The notes under the pieces: generated by a model
The model's database searches: none
Seen by the model: only the letters and a program-made list of their open reading frames with translations
What the model was told of the DNA's origin: nothing
Shown here: piece after piece, positions 42,504-51,287 of the stretch
Position numbering within the stretch: position 1 is the first letter of the stretch
Layout: each line of letters starts with the position of its first letter
Position numbers and translations under genes: made by a program
NCBI GenBank assembly: GCA_041659285.1
Contig: JBAZYO010000010.1
Coordinates: 1-64,000 of the forward strand
Direction of reading: 5' to 3'
DNA length: 64,000 bases
Origin: Vicinamibacterales bacterium
GTDB lineage: Bacteria > Acidobacteriota > Vicinamibacteria > Vicinamibacterales > UBA2999

Positions 42504-43676
42504 ATGAATTGGGGTAACAACGTGATCGGGCACAAATACGCGGTAATCGTTCTCGTCGTGTCACTCGCCGGCTGCGCGAGCGGCCGGTTTGGCCCGCCGC
42601 CCGACACCAAGGCTCCGGACGGTCCCCACACGCTGAAGAAGTTGAGCGTGGCGGAGCGCCAACAGGTGCTCCAGCGTGCTCATGTGTGGCAATCCATCGA
42701 TACCGGGTCGCTGAACCTGATCGCGGGCCCGGCGCTGCCGCCCGCCCTGCGCATTACGCCGCAGACCACGTGCACGTTTGTCTTTCCCGACAAGCCGCTC
42801 GGCGGCATGACGCCGAAGTTCCTGTGCGAGCTCAAAAAAGACGATGTGGTGAAGGTCAAGTATGGGGAGAAGAACGGCGAGGTCTACGCCGAGGTGGCGG
42901 CCAGCCGCCTGCTGTGGGCGTTGGGCTTCAGGGCGGATGTGATGTCGCCTGCCCGCGTGACCTGCCACGGTTGTCCGCCAGATCCGTTTGCCGTGAGTGC
43001 CGCCGACTGGCGGCGCGGCAGCTCGGCCGAAGGGGCGACGCGCGTCTTCGAGCCGACGGCGATCGAACGGCGCCTCGCGGGGTCACCCGTCGAGGTGCCG
43101 GGATACGAAGGCTGGGCGTGGCCCGAACTCGATCAGATTCGCGAGCGTGGCGGCGCCTCGCGCGCGCAGATCGACGCGTTCAAGCTGCTCGCCGTCTTCA
43201 TCCAGCACTCGGATTCGAAGCCGGATCAGCAGGAAATTATCTGCGCCGAAGGGCAACGCCGCAGGGGCGCGGGCGGCAACGAGACGTGTGGGTCGGCGTG
43301 GCTGGTGATCAAGGACCTGGGCGGCTCGTTTGGCAAGGCCACTCGGTTCAACACCAGCAAGATGAAGCTGGAAGACTGGGACAGCGTCGGCATCTGGAAA
43401 GACGCCCGGCAGTGCATCGGCGACCTGCCGAGGTCGCTGACCGGCAGCCTGGAGGACCCGAAGATCAGCGAGGCGGGCCGCCGCTTCCTGTCGCGCCGGC
43501 TGTCGCAGCTGCGCGATCGGCAGATTCGCGACCTGTTCACGGTCTCGAACGTGGAGCAACGTGGAGAGACGATCACGGCTGCCGACGGGAGCAAGCGGAA
43601 GGTGACGGTGGACGACTGGGTGCGGGTGTTCAAGCGAAAGCGCGCGGAGATCGCCGCGGCGCGCTGCCAGGGATGA
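42504..43676 (+). CDS. Hypothetical lipoprotein
   Basis: 390 residues with a lipoprotein signal (YAVIVLVVSLAGCAS, lipobox Cys in LAGC). GTG 42522 is an alternative start that gives a shorter n-region. The mature protein has no motif I recognise; it includes conserved-looking GGMTPKFLCELKKDDVVKVKYG, SRLLWALGFRADVM and CHGCPPDPF, an arrangement like proteins handling glycoside or kinase-like folds seen in other acidobacteria. Its stop codon TGA (43674-43676) lies in the arm of a long palindrome. Confidence 0.75.
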   Translation: MNWGNNVIGHKYAVIVLVVSLAGCASGRFGPPPDTKAPDGPHTLKKLSVAERQQVLQRAHVWQSIDTGSLNLIAGPALPPALRITPQTTCTFVFPDKPLGGMTPKFLCELKKDDVVKVKYGEKNGEVYAEVAASRLLWALGFRADVMSPARVTCHGCPPDPFAVSAADWRRGSSAEGATRVFEPTAIERRLAGSPVEVPGYEGWAWPELDQIRERGGASRAQIDAFKLLAVFIQHSDSKPDQQEIICAEGQRRRGAGGNETCGSAWLVIKDLGGSFGKATRFNTSKMKLEDWDSVGIWKDARQCIGDLPRSLTGSLEDPKISEAGRRFLSRRLSQLRDRQIRDLFTVSNVEQRGETITAADGSKRKVTVDDWVRVFKRKRAEIAAARCQG

Positions 43677-43790
43677 TTGGGGTCAGGTCAAGAAAATCAC
43701 AGTTGGGGATGATTGGGGGTCTGACCCCAATCATCCCCAACTGTGATTTTCTTGACCTGACCCCAATCATCCCTCGACCCCAATCATCCC
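43670..43790. repeat. 104-bp near-perfect palindrome plus an extra half-copy
   Basis: 43670-43721 and 43723-43773 are inverted copies of each other, differing by one extra G, with a single base at the centre. Each arm holds GGGATGATTGGGGTCAG at the outside and GGGATGATTGGGGTC at the centre, so the centre is the GGGGTCTGACCCC palindrome. A further copy, GACCCCAATCATCCC, follows at 43776-43790. It spans the stop codons of both convergent neighbours. Confidence 0.92.
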
Positions 43791-46700
43791 TTTTGGAGGG
43801 CAGCCGCCATCTCCCGGTAGCGGCACAGCGCGTTCGCCAGCTGCATCTGCCGCGGCGTCCGGCACTCCGGCTCGAACAGCCGCGGCGACGCCACCAGGAA
43901 CACCGCGCATCGCGCCCGTGACGTGGCCACGTTCAGCCGGTTGAGGCTGTAGAGAAACTCCATCCCTCGCGGCGCATCTTCCGGCCGCGACGTCGCCATC
44001 GAGTAGATGACCACCGCGCAGGTCTGCCCCTGGAACTTGTCCACTGTTCCAACTGGAACCGCGGGGCCCAACCGTTCCGCAATCCGATTCACCTGCGCGT
44101 TGAACGGCGCCACCACGCGGATGTCACCGGCCGTCAGCTGCCGCGCCGCGCCCTTCTCGTCAATCCACATCGATCCCGGCGCGAGCAGGTGCTCCACCAG
44201 CGCGGCCACGACCCCGACTTCCTCATCCGATGCGCTCTGGCAGCCGTCGTGATCGACCGGCACCATCCACAATTTCGACCCCGCGACCGCATCCACGCCG
44301 CTCAGGGCTTGCCGCTCGAGACCGGCCTTGGCCGTGAGCTTGCCTTCATAGAACAACTCCGACGTGAATTCCGTCAGCGTCGGCGACATGCGCCAGGTGA
44401 TCGGCAGGAAGATGCCGCGATCGGGCGGCATGGTCCCGTGGTCGCCGAGCACATGCTGCAACGCCGACACGCCCACGCCGTCGGGGTGGCTGGCCTTTTC
44501 CGGCTGATCGAGCTGCTGCGGATCGCCCAGCAGCACCAGGCTGTTGGCCGCCTGGGACACGGCAAGCACGTTGGCCAGAGACACCTGCCCGGCTTCGTCC
44601 ACGAACAGCACGTCGACCGCCGCCGCGAACTCCTCGCGTGCCCACATGAACGACGTGCCTCCGAACACGCTCACTTCGCCGCTGGTGATGGCCGCGAGCG
44701 CGGGCGGGTTGTCGTCGAACTCCACGATCGGCCCGGGCGTGTCGCTCATCTCGCCCGGCTTCGCGCCCACCTTCACCGGCCGCCTGGCGTTGGCCGCCTG
44801 CGCGATCACCTCGTCCAGCAGGTTGCGGATCACCTTGTGGCTGGTAGCCATCACGCCGACCTTCTTGCCCGCGGCCACCAGCGCGAGAATCATCCGCGCG
44901 CCGATGTAGGTCTTGCCGGCGCCCGGCGGTCCCTGGATGGCGAGCGTGGTCCGGTCGATGGCGGTCGCCATCCGGACCGCGAAGTCCTGCTCCGATTCGG
45001 TCGTGCCCTTCTCGAAGGCGCCCTCCCGCAACCGGGGTGGACGTCCGAACAGGAGCTGCGCGCCACAGTCGTCTGCGCCAGCCATCACGCGGTCCGCGAG
45101 CCGCATCACCGACTTCTGCAGGCCGTCGGTGGTGATCACGTCGCACGAGAAGGCCGCGGATGGATGCATCTCTGCCGCCTTCGGCCCCTTCTTGACGTCG
45201 AGCAATCGCACCACACGATCGTGCGCCACGATCTCGCCGAACGCGCTGTCGTCCTGGAGCTTCAGCTTGCCCTTGCGGCCGATCTCGATTTCCTGCGGTG
45301 GATAGGAATAGCGGTCGACGACGGAGCCGGTGGGTTTCTGGCTGTTGGCCCGCAAGACGACGTGCACACGTTCGACGAACGCGAGGCCAGCCACCGCGTC
45401 ACGCTCGTCGAAGAGGTCCTCCTCGGGGAGCCCTTTCAGGCGGAAGTACTCCCACCATTCAGCGTTCACCTCGCGGCGATGCCAGTCGATCAGGTAGGCG
45501 AGCAGCCACTTCGGGTGATCCGCGTCGGCAGGGTCCGCGGCTTCGGCCGGGATGGTCGCGAGTATCCGCTTGCGGATGGCCACCGCCTGCTGCTGGACCT
45601 CGAAGACTGGCTTTTCGGCCTCGGTAGACTTCTCGGCAGGCCGCGGCACCATCACGCCCGCGGCTTCCCACTCCGCGCGCAGCGACTCGAGCCAATCCCG
45701 CAACGCCTCCGTCGAGCGGCAATCATCTTCGTTGTAGCCCTGCACGGCGTCGCGGATCTCGGTGGTGATGGCAGCGGGCGCGTTGGCATCCAACGCCAGC
45801 TCCACGGCCAGCAGCGGCTCGTGCACGTTCTTCAGCTCCACCCGCCGCGTGTAGCCGGAGTACTGCTCCAGCTTCTTGATCGAGTAGCTCTCCACACCCG
45901 CACGCACCGCTTGCCGGGCGATGGGATAGAGGTCCACGAACCGCTCCGCGCGCAGGAGCTGGTCGAGCTGCTCCCCGCGCGTGACGTACCGCCCCATCAG
46001 CTTCTTGAACGCGGTGGGCTCGTAGTGGTTGAAGTGGTAGACGTGCATGCCGGAGTCGGCGTCCCAGGCTTGCATGATGAGATCGATCACGGCCTCGAAC
46101 GCGGCCTTCTCTTGCGCGTCATCGACCGCCCATCGAGCCAGGTAGGGCACCCCTTTAGGGGTGCCGAAATGAACGCCGAACAGGTACTCGCGGCCGCCCT
46201 CCCTGGCAAAGCGGGCTCCCTCCAAATCCAGAAACAGATCGCCGGGAGATGGCGGCGGCAGCCTGCGTAGCCCTTCGTTCTCTTTGACCTCCAGCCGCTC
46301 GTAGACGGCCTTCTTCTCGGTGCGCTGCTGATGCTGCACGCGCGCCTGATCGCCCAGCCGGTTGTAAGTCTCACGCGATCCGCGGGCGGGCTTGAACGTC
46401 ACCGGCACCAGCATTTGGGCCACCGCGGTGAGCGTGCCGTACCCCTGCGCGGTGAGCTCCACCCGATGTGAGCGCCCCGCGCCGGCGATGTAAGAGAGGT
46501 GGTCGTCCTGGCGACGCCGCGCTTCGCATCGCCCCTCCCACACGCACACCGCGCACGCCTCCACCGGATCGGGGTAGTAGACCTCGAGCAGCGCCTCGTG
46601 CCCCTTCGCCACTTCCGCGCGCAGAGTGGCGAGCACCATGCGGTAGTAGGCGGCGTAGTCTTCGACCCGATACCGCTCCGACGCGATCGGCGTCACGACC

Positions 46701-47230
46701 TGGAACCACTCCGGCGTCTTGCCCTGGATCCTGCCCACCATGTCCGAGTAGGCCGAGAGCTGAAGGATGGTCCCGCCCTTCGTCTCCCTGGCGAGCTTGG
46801 TGTCCTGCACTTCGTAGGACCAGTCGCCGAGGTCGCTCTTCCGCTCGACTCGCAGCAAGACGTCGGCATAGCCCGCGATCAGATCCACCTTCGCCGAGGC
46901 TACGGTGGACAAGTCGAGCCTCGCCTGGACGATGACCTGCGCTCCCGCGCGCATCGCTTCGATCGTCAGCCGTGTCGAGTGCTCAGCGGTCGTGTCTTTC
47001 TCCGGCTTGGCGTTGACGATGGAGAGGCCCTGGGTGCGGAGGGTTTCCACATACGCGCGCTCGTGCTCATCGCCGTGCTGTCGGAGCATGGCGGCATACG
47101 GGTCCTCGTATCGCGGCTTGTCGAGCACCTTGCGTGCGGCGGCCAGATCGAGACCGGCGCGGTGGCGGCAGGAGAGAAAGTTGGCGAGATCTGAGGGAGA
47201 GAGGACGAGCGTGCCGTCAAGGATTCGCAT
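43784..47230 (-). CDS. TM0106-family RecB-like nuclease fused to exonuclease-like and SF1 helicase domains
   Basis: 1148 residues. The N-terminal part (1-about 300) is the TM0106 RecB-like nuclease (SPSDLANFLSCRHRAGLDLA ... EVQDTKLARETKGGTILQLSAYSDMV, with Cys cluster ACAVCVWEGRCEA as in Cas4-like Fe-S nucleases). A DnaQ/RNase H-like domain follows (LFLDLEGARF ... YNEDDCRSTEALRDWL). The C-terminal half is an Upf1-like SF1 helicase: Walker A GPPGAGKT (about 767), VDEAG (about 873), GDPQQLDQP, and VDKFQGQT / LNVATSRAR. A DNA or RNA processing or defence role is likely. A divergent WYL regulator starts 217 bp away. Confidence 0.88.
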   Translation of the reverse strand: MRILDGTLVLSPSDLANFLSCRHRAGLDLAAARKVLDKPRYEDPYAAMLRQHGDEHERAYVETLRTQGLSIVNAKPEKDTTAEHSTRLTIEAMRAGAQVIVQARLDLSTVASAKVDLIAGYADVLLRVERKSDLGDWSYEVQDTKLARETKGGTILQLSAYSDMVGRIQGKTPEWFQVVTPIASERYRVEDYAAYYRMVLATLRAEVAKGHEALLEVYYPDPVEACAVCVWEGRCEARRRQDDHLSYIAGAGRSHRVELTAQGYGTLTAVAQMLVPVTFKPARGSRETYNRLGDQARVQHQQRTEKKAVYERLEVKENEGLRRLPPPSPGDLFLDLEGARFAREGGREYLFGVHFGTPKGVPYLARWAVDDAQEKAAFEAVIDLIMQAWDADSGMHVYHFNHYEPTAFKKLMGRYVTRGEQLDQLLRAERFVDLYPIARQAVRAGVESYSIKKLEQYSGYTRRVELKNVHEPLLAVELALDANAPAAITTEIRDAVQGYNEDDCRSTEALRDWLESLRAEWEAAGVMVPRPAEKSTEAEKPVFEVQQQAVAIRKRILATIPAEAADPADADHPKWLLAYLIDWHRREVNAEWWEYFRLKGLPEEDLFDERDAVAGLAFVERVHVVLRANSQKPTGSVVDRYSYPPQEIEIGRKGKLKLQDDSAFGEIVAHDRVVRLLDVKKGPKAAEMHPSAAFSCDVITTDGLQKSVMRLADRVMAGADDCGAQLLFGRPPRLREGAFEKGTTESEQDFAVRMATAIDRTTLAIQGPPGAGKTYIGARMILALVAAGKKVGVMATSHKVIRNLLDEVIAQAANARRPVKVGAKPGEMSDTPGPIVEFDDNPPALAAITSGEVSVFGGTSFMWAREEFAAAVDVLFVDEAGQVSLANVLAVSQAANSLVLLGDPQQLDQPEKASHPDGVGVSALQHVLGDHGTMPPDRGIFLPITWRMSPTLTEFTSELFYEGKLTAKAGLERQALSGVDAVAGSKLWMVPVDHDGCQSASDEEVGVVAALVEHLLAPGSMWIDEKGAARQLTAGDIRVVAPFNAQVNRIAERLGPAVPVGTVDKFQGQTCAVVIYSMATSRPEDAPRGMEFLYSLNRLNVATSRARCAVFLVASPRLFEPECRTPRQMQLANALCRYREMAAALQKG

Positions 47231-47374
47231 CTGATGCGGTCAGTGTACTTGCCAACCGTGTCAGCCGAGGTCACGCAGCAACCGCAGGATGTTCGTCGGC
47301 CTCCCCGAGGCTCACCATCCAAGTGCGACAGGAGAGGTCACAGAAGCAGGAGGTCTGGCACCCACACACCAAAA

Positions 47375-47407
47375 GGGCGATTTTCGCGGCCTGACCCCAA
47401 TCATCCC
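47375..47407. repeat. Half-copy of the long palindrome repeat
   Basis: This segment matches the right arm of the 43670-43773 palindrome (CGATTTTC..GCCTGACCCC then AATCATCCC) with few changes. It lies between the divergent nuclease-helicase and WYL genes. Confidence 0.65.
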
Positions 47408-47446
47408 TCTGCACCCGGGAACCGTTGAATCCGATAAGTCTTGGAT

Positions 47447-48550
47447 ATGGCCCGTAACGCCGAAGTCATCCGCCAGTGGAAGCTCCTGCTCCACCTGGAC
47501 GGCCTCTCCCACGGGCGCTCCGTGGACGAGCTCGCCACCGAGCTGGCCGTCAACAAACGCACGGTCTGGCGCGACCTCGCCGCCCTCCAGGAGGCCGGCT
47601 TCCCGCTCGTGGACGGCAAGCGCGAACGCAAGACGGTGTGGCGCGTCATGCAGTTGCCGCTCAAGTCGCTGACCGACGCGGGCCTCTCGGTCACCGAGGT
47701 CTGCTCGCTCTACATGAGCCGCGCGCTGCTGTTGACGCTCACCGGTTCGCCGTTCGAGGCCGGGCTCAACTCGCTCCTCAAGAAGGTTCAGCGCGCCCTC
47801 TCGCCGAAGACCCGCGAATTCCTCAACGAGCTCCCGAACGTCGTCCGCGTCAGGCCCGAGCCGCGTAAGAAGGTGTCGGCCGGCTACAACGAGATGGTGG
47901 CCAAGTTGATCGAGGCCTCCACCCGCCGCAAGGTGACGGAGATGCGCTACTTCTCCGTCAGCAGCAACCGTCAGAAGGACTACATCGTCCACCCCTACGT
48001 CGTCGAGTATTCCGACGGCGGCCTCTACCTGCGCGCCTACGTGCCTGAATACGACGAGGTGCGCCTGTTCGCCGCGGAGCGGCTCAAGAAGATCCGGATC
48101 ACGGACGAGTCGTTCACGCCGGTGAAGGCGGTGAGCGGCGAGGATTTCGAGCCGTCGCTCGGCCTCGGCAACGGCAAGCCCGAGCGCGTGGTGCTCGAGT
48201 TCTCCTCGCGCGTCGCACCCTATGTGCGCGAGCGCGTGTGGCACAAGTCGCAGCAGATCGACGAGCTACCGGACGGCGGCTTGCGGCTCGGGCTGAAAGT
48301 CTCCCGCGACTGGGCGCTGCACGGATGGGTCCTGAGCTGGGGCCCCCACGTGCGCGTGACGGCGCCGTCGACGCTCGCCCACGAGATCCTCGACATGCTG
48401 GACGATGCCAGGGATTTCTATGTGCCGCGGTTGAACCTCGAGCCGGCGTTCACTCCGGCCGCTCCCGCTTCGGTCGCGGCCTCCCTCCCGCTTCGTCTTG
48501 CTAGCGCCCCTCGCCGAGCTCCAGTTCGTCGTGATGCAGCCGGTCGATGA
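47447..48550 (+). CDS. WYL-domain transcriptional regulator
   Basis: 367 residues from ATG 47447 (a TTG at 47441 is upstream). An HTH_11-type winged helix (RSVDELATELAVNKRTVWRDLAALQEAGFPL) is followed by a WYL domain (VTEMRYFSVSSNRQKDYIVHPYVVEYSDGGLYLRAY) and a WCX-like C-terminal domain (PERVVLEFSS). WYL proteins sense nucleotide-type ligands and often control defence genes; it is divergent from the nuclease-helicase gene. The last about 25 residues read through the 3' end of the opposite-strand gene and are low complexity. Confidence 0.87.
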   Translation: MARNAEVIRQWKLLLHLDGLSHGRSVDELATELAVNKRTVWRDLAALQEAGFPLVDGKRERKTVWRVMQLPLKSLTDAGLSVTEVCSLYMSRALLLTLTGSPFEAGLNSLLKKVQRALSPKTREFLNELPNVVRVRPEPRKKVSAGYNEMVAKLIEASTRRKVTEMRYFSVSSNRQKDYIVHPYVVEYSDGGLYLRAYVPEYDEVRLFAAERLKKIRITDESFTPVKAVSGEDFEPSLGLGNGKPERVVLEFSSRVAPYVRERVWHKSQQIDELPDGGLRLGLKVSRDWALHGWVLSWGPHVRVTAPSTLAHEILDMLDDARDFYVPRLNLEPAFTPAAPASVAASLPLRLASAPRRAPVRRDAAGR

Positions 48551-49097
48551 CCGCGAGCACGTCCTTGTCGCCCGGCGCCAGCGCGCGCAGGTCATCCACC
48601 ACGACCCGCAGGATGCGCCTGGCTTCGTCAAAGTCGTCCCGCCGGCTCGCGTCGCGTGCCATCACCCGGGCGCGGTCGGCGAGCAGGGTGGCCAGGGCCA
48701 GGCGCACCGCGTGGTTCACGGGCTGGGCGTTGTTCTCCACGGCGGTCACCGCGCGCCATGTCACCGCGATGGGTTCGGGATGGAGCACGCGTTCGCGATC
48801 GACCACGCGGCACTGGACGCCAAGGCCCGAGCCTTCCTGGTGTGAGCCCTTGAAGGCCACGGCGATGATGAGCGTGATCTCCTGCTCCGCGGCCAGGTCG
48901 CCAACCTGCACCTGCAAGCGGCCTTCGGCCTGCGAAGTCGGCAAGCCGTTCACGACCATGGCCTCGATGCCGGGGTCGCAGGCGACCTCGAACACCACGT
49001 CGCGCGCCGCCACTGCCAGCGCGCCGATCAGGACCTGAAGGTAGCGGAGGGAGGGAGCGTTCGCGGGAACCAGCGCGCGATCGGTCTGGATGTGCAT
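48501..49097 (-). pseudogene. Probable remnant of a VWA-domain protein (C-terminal part)
   Basis: 198 residues from ATG 49097. The sequence resembles the region after the VWA domain in CoxE/YfbK-like proteins: VGDLAAEQEITLIIAVAF followed by helical DASRRDDFDEARRILRVVVDDLRAL. No MIDAS motif (DxSxS) is present and no VWA sequence occurs upstream, so a 5' deletion is likely; it may instead be a short intact protein. It overlaps the WYL gene 3' end by 50 bp. Confidence 0.4.
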
Positions 49098-49195
49098 GGG
49101 CCCAGTCTGCCGGTCGAGCGTGACAGGCCGGGTCGTAGTTGGCGCGGCAACCACGTGTGACCCGCGCTGTCGCGGCGGCCACACAGGATGGGCGC

Positions 49196-49657
49196 ATGAC
49201 AAAGCTCATGCGCCTGGCGCTCTGGATCCTGGTCGTGTCGATCCCGACACTCGCGTGCGGCGGTGGCGGCTCCAGCACGCCCACCAGCTCCACGCCCATC
49301 GTCACCACGCCACCACCGGTCGTGACGACTACGGTGACACCTCTTGCAACACCGGCGCCTCCCGCCACTCCATATAGCGGACGCTGGTCCGGAAACTACG
49401 TCATCGATCGCTGCGATGGCACGGGGTCGGTGCAGGACCTGCTGTGCGGCACGAATCGCGGACTGTATCCGCCGGGGACGTCGCTCCCGATCACGCTTGA
49501 CCTCACGCAGAGCGGCACCGCCACCGCCACGATCACTTACTGGGATACGCGGGCGTCGGGCAGCGTGATGGATGGGTTCTTCAACTTCAACGCCGGGTAT
49601 ACCAACATCCCCGGGATCGCGTTGGTCAGCGCGCGGTTGGGGAGCGTGAGGAAGTGA
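49196..49657 (+). CDS. Small lipoprotein
   Basis: 153 residues from ATG 49196, with AGGATGG upstream. Lipoprotein signal LVVSIPTLACGGGG with Cys after ALA-like box, then a Thr/Pro-rich linker and a beta-rich domain (YSGRWSGNYVIDRCDGTG ... LTQSGTATATITYWD). This domain usually continues with further strands, so the end at GSVRK may be a truncation. Function unknown. Confidence 0.65.
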   Translation: MTKLMRLALWILVVSIPTLACGGGGSSTPTSSTPIVTTPPPVVTTTVTPLATPAPPATPYSGRWSGNYVIDRCDGTGSVQDLLCGTNRGLYPPGTSLPITLDLTQSGTATATITYWDTRASGSVMDGFFNFNAGYTNIPGIALVSARLGSVRK

Positions 49658-49728
49658 CCGGCACGGAGAGTATCTGCGAGCATTTTGCTTGTGGGGTACG
49701 CAGCAATTGCTTCCGTGTGTTGCCCTTT

Positions 49729-49803
49729 ACAGGAGGTCAGGAGGACACGAGATCAGAAGCCAGACCCCAGACCCTCCTGATCTTCTACACTCCTGATCTT
49801 CTG
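49729..49803. repeat. CTCCTGATCTTCTG repeat cluster
   Basis: AGGAGGTCAGGAGG and GATCAGAAG on the left face TCCTGATCTTCT twice on the right, so the cluster can fold back. The same motif family fills 63014-63105. It follows the lipoprotein gene and precedes the HigA gene end. Confidence 0.5.
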
Positions 49804-49816
49804 TGAGTTCTTGCGT

Positions 49817-50134
49817 TCAGATGGCCGCCAATCGCTCCACCGTATCGGGAAACCGCTTGACGAGCTTGATCAGTAACGCGGCCTGGGCGTTCGGTTTGGC
49901 CCGGCCCTGTTCCCAGTTCTCCAGCGTACGCACGTTGGTCCGGAGGTAGCCGGCAAACACGGCTCGCGACAGGTTCAGGGTCTCTCGCAAGCGCAAGAGT
50001 TCCCGCGGTGTCACGGCGGGCACCGGCTTGAACTCAACCGCGTGAGTCCGCAGCGTTCGTTTGCCGCCCCGGGCTTCGGCCAGCGCTGTCACGCCCTCGG
50101 TTAGTTCCGCAAATAGGTTCCGCTTCTTGCTCAT
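49817..50134 (-). CDS. HigA-type antitoxin (XRE-family HTH)
   Basis: 105 residues. The C-terminal HTH reads TPRELLRLRETLNLSRAVFAGYLRTNVRTLENWEQGRAKPN, typical of HigA-2/MqsA-like antitoxins paired with HigB-2 toxins. It overlaps the toxin remnant by ATGA. It should bind the dyad at 50314-50330 and repress its own operon. It appears intact although its toxin is not. Confidence 0.85.
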   Translation of the reverse strand: MSKKRNLFAELTEGVTALAEARGGKRTLRTHAVEFKPVPAVTPRELLRLRETLNLSRAVFAGYLRTNVRTLENWEQGRAKPNAQAALLIKLVKRFPDTVERLAAI

Positions 50135-50306
50135 GCTATTGACCCCAACTCAGCCTTCAGCAGACCCTTCAAGACGCGTCGCTGCACCGGCGTCAGGTCA
50201 TCGACCTCGTCCTTGCCGTAAATGGTGAAAAGCCAGAACTGCGAACCGGCCCTCCGCCAGACCGGTGCCGAGCAAACGCCGGTAGCTCGACAAAGACGGC
50301 GGTCAT
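50131..50306 (-). pseudogene. HigB-type toxin with internal deletion and frameshift
   Basis: From ATG 50306 one frame reads MTAVFVELPAFARHR, the N-terminus of HigB-2-like toxins. Around 50245-50262 homology jumps to another frame reading GSQFWLFTIYGKDEVDDLTP to the end, which is the C-terminus of the same family. About 50 central codons are missing, including the usual RKIR/YYW segment. The remaining open frame from 50337 is an artefact. The toxin should be inactive. Confidence 0.75.
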
Positions 50307-50310
50307 GGAC

Positions 50311-50330
50311 AGTATACGTTACTTGCGTAT
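50311..50330 (-). promoter_or_regulatory. -10 element and dyad of the HigBA module
   Basis: TATACT (minus strand, 50311-50316) ends 4 nt before the toxin ATG. It overlaps a dyad ATACG-N7-CGTAT (50314-50330), a plausible HigA operator. Confidence 0.5.
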
Positions 50331-50523
50331 GATTCACAACGGGCTTGGGGCAGGATCATCAAGCGACGACGATGCCATCGTCGAGAAGGGAGCGGCAAGA
50401 CGAAGGATCTGCCACGACGTTTCGCCCAAACGTACGCAGTAACTGCACCGTCGATTGACCTAGTTTCGGCTCAGCGATCTTCGGTCGAACGCAGTCGCCG
50501 CCGACAATGGTAGCGTCGTCGTC

Positions 50524-50802
50524 ATGGATCGCGAGCGCAGATACTCCAGCGATGGTGTCGAGAAGCACATGCTCATTCTCGATTTGGTTCGGGTCACTGG
50601 CGAGTCTGAGGAAGAGGCGGTAATCGTCTCCTTGCGAGAGCGATTGGCGCGGTTAACGAAACCGATCTCCAAAGCGGAGCGGGTGCAGCAGGTGATGAAT
50701 TTCCTGGAGACGTCCTGCCGGTCAGTGCGCCAGACACCAAATCAGCCCCTGACACGCAAGGAAGAGGATGCCATCCTCGGCTACGGACCGGAGGGCGTAT
50801 GA
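50524..50802 (+). CDS. VapB-type antitoxin (Rv0623 family)
   Basis: 92 residues. LVRVTGESEEEAVIVSLRERLARL resembles the DNA-binding and helical segment of Rv0623-type VapB antitoxins, and the C-terminus EDAILGYGPEGV matches their toxin-binding tail. The N-terminus is less typical, so the true start could be the ATG for MLILDL. It overlaps the toxin gene by ATGA. Confidence 0.7.
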   Translation: MDRERRYSSDGVEKHMLILDLVRVTGESEEEAVIVSLRERLARLTKPISKAERVQQVMNFLETSCRSVRQTPNQPLTRKEEDAILGYGPEGV

Positions 50803-51146
50803 CTGTCGATGCGCGAACACTGGTCGCGATCGCGCGCAAGGAGCCTGGCTTCGAGGGCCTGGTCGCCCAGGTGGTGGAGGACGAGAACCCCCGGGTATGC
50901 GCGACCGCAGTGGCCGAAGCGGCGATCATCCTGTCGACAAGAGGCGACTGGATGTCGGAGCTGACCTTGGACGTCATGATTGGCCAATTGGGTATCACGG
51001 TGGTGCCGTTCACCAGGGACCACTGGAGAGCGGCGGTCGAGGCGTACCAAAGGGGCGTCAAGGCCGGCCAGTCACCCGCGCCGGCATTCGGCAGGTGCCT
51101 CAGCGCCGCGGTCGCGGCAAAGCTTGGTGCGCCGCTGATCGAGTAG
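50799..51146 (+). pseudogene. Degenerate VapC PIN-domain toxin
   Basis: 115 residues. PIN acidic residues D4 (TVDARTLVAI) and E40 (AVAEAAI) are present, but the third (FGDC in the family) reads FGRC, R99. The protein stops at GAPLIE, before the usual LLFKGDDF segment carrying the fourth acidic residue. The endonuclease site is therefore probably dead. The upstream antitoxin looks intact. Confidence 0.7.
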
Positions 51147-51287
51147 CAGTTCTTGCCACCTGAATCGCCGCAAAGGCTCGCAGGAACTGCAACGCGCTGA
51201 GGTCCGAAATTCGAGATCACTGGGAATTCCTTGCGTTTATCGTTGGCCTCCCGTTCGCAGGTCTCACCGGCGGAGGACGATGCTACG

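Noticed and set aside
44189..46270. 693-residue frame on the + strand
   Set aside because: Antisense of the nuclease-helicase gene, which has complete Walker and helicase motifs.
50359..50568. 69-residue minus-strand frame between the two TA modules
   Set aside because: No similarity to toxin or antitoxin families that I can see, and it overlaps the VapB start.
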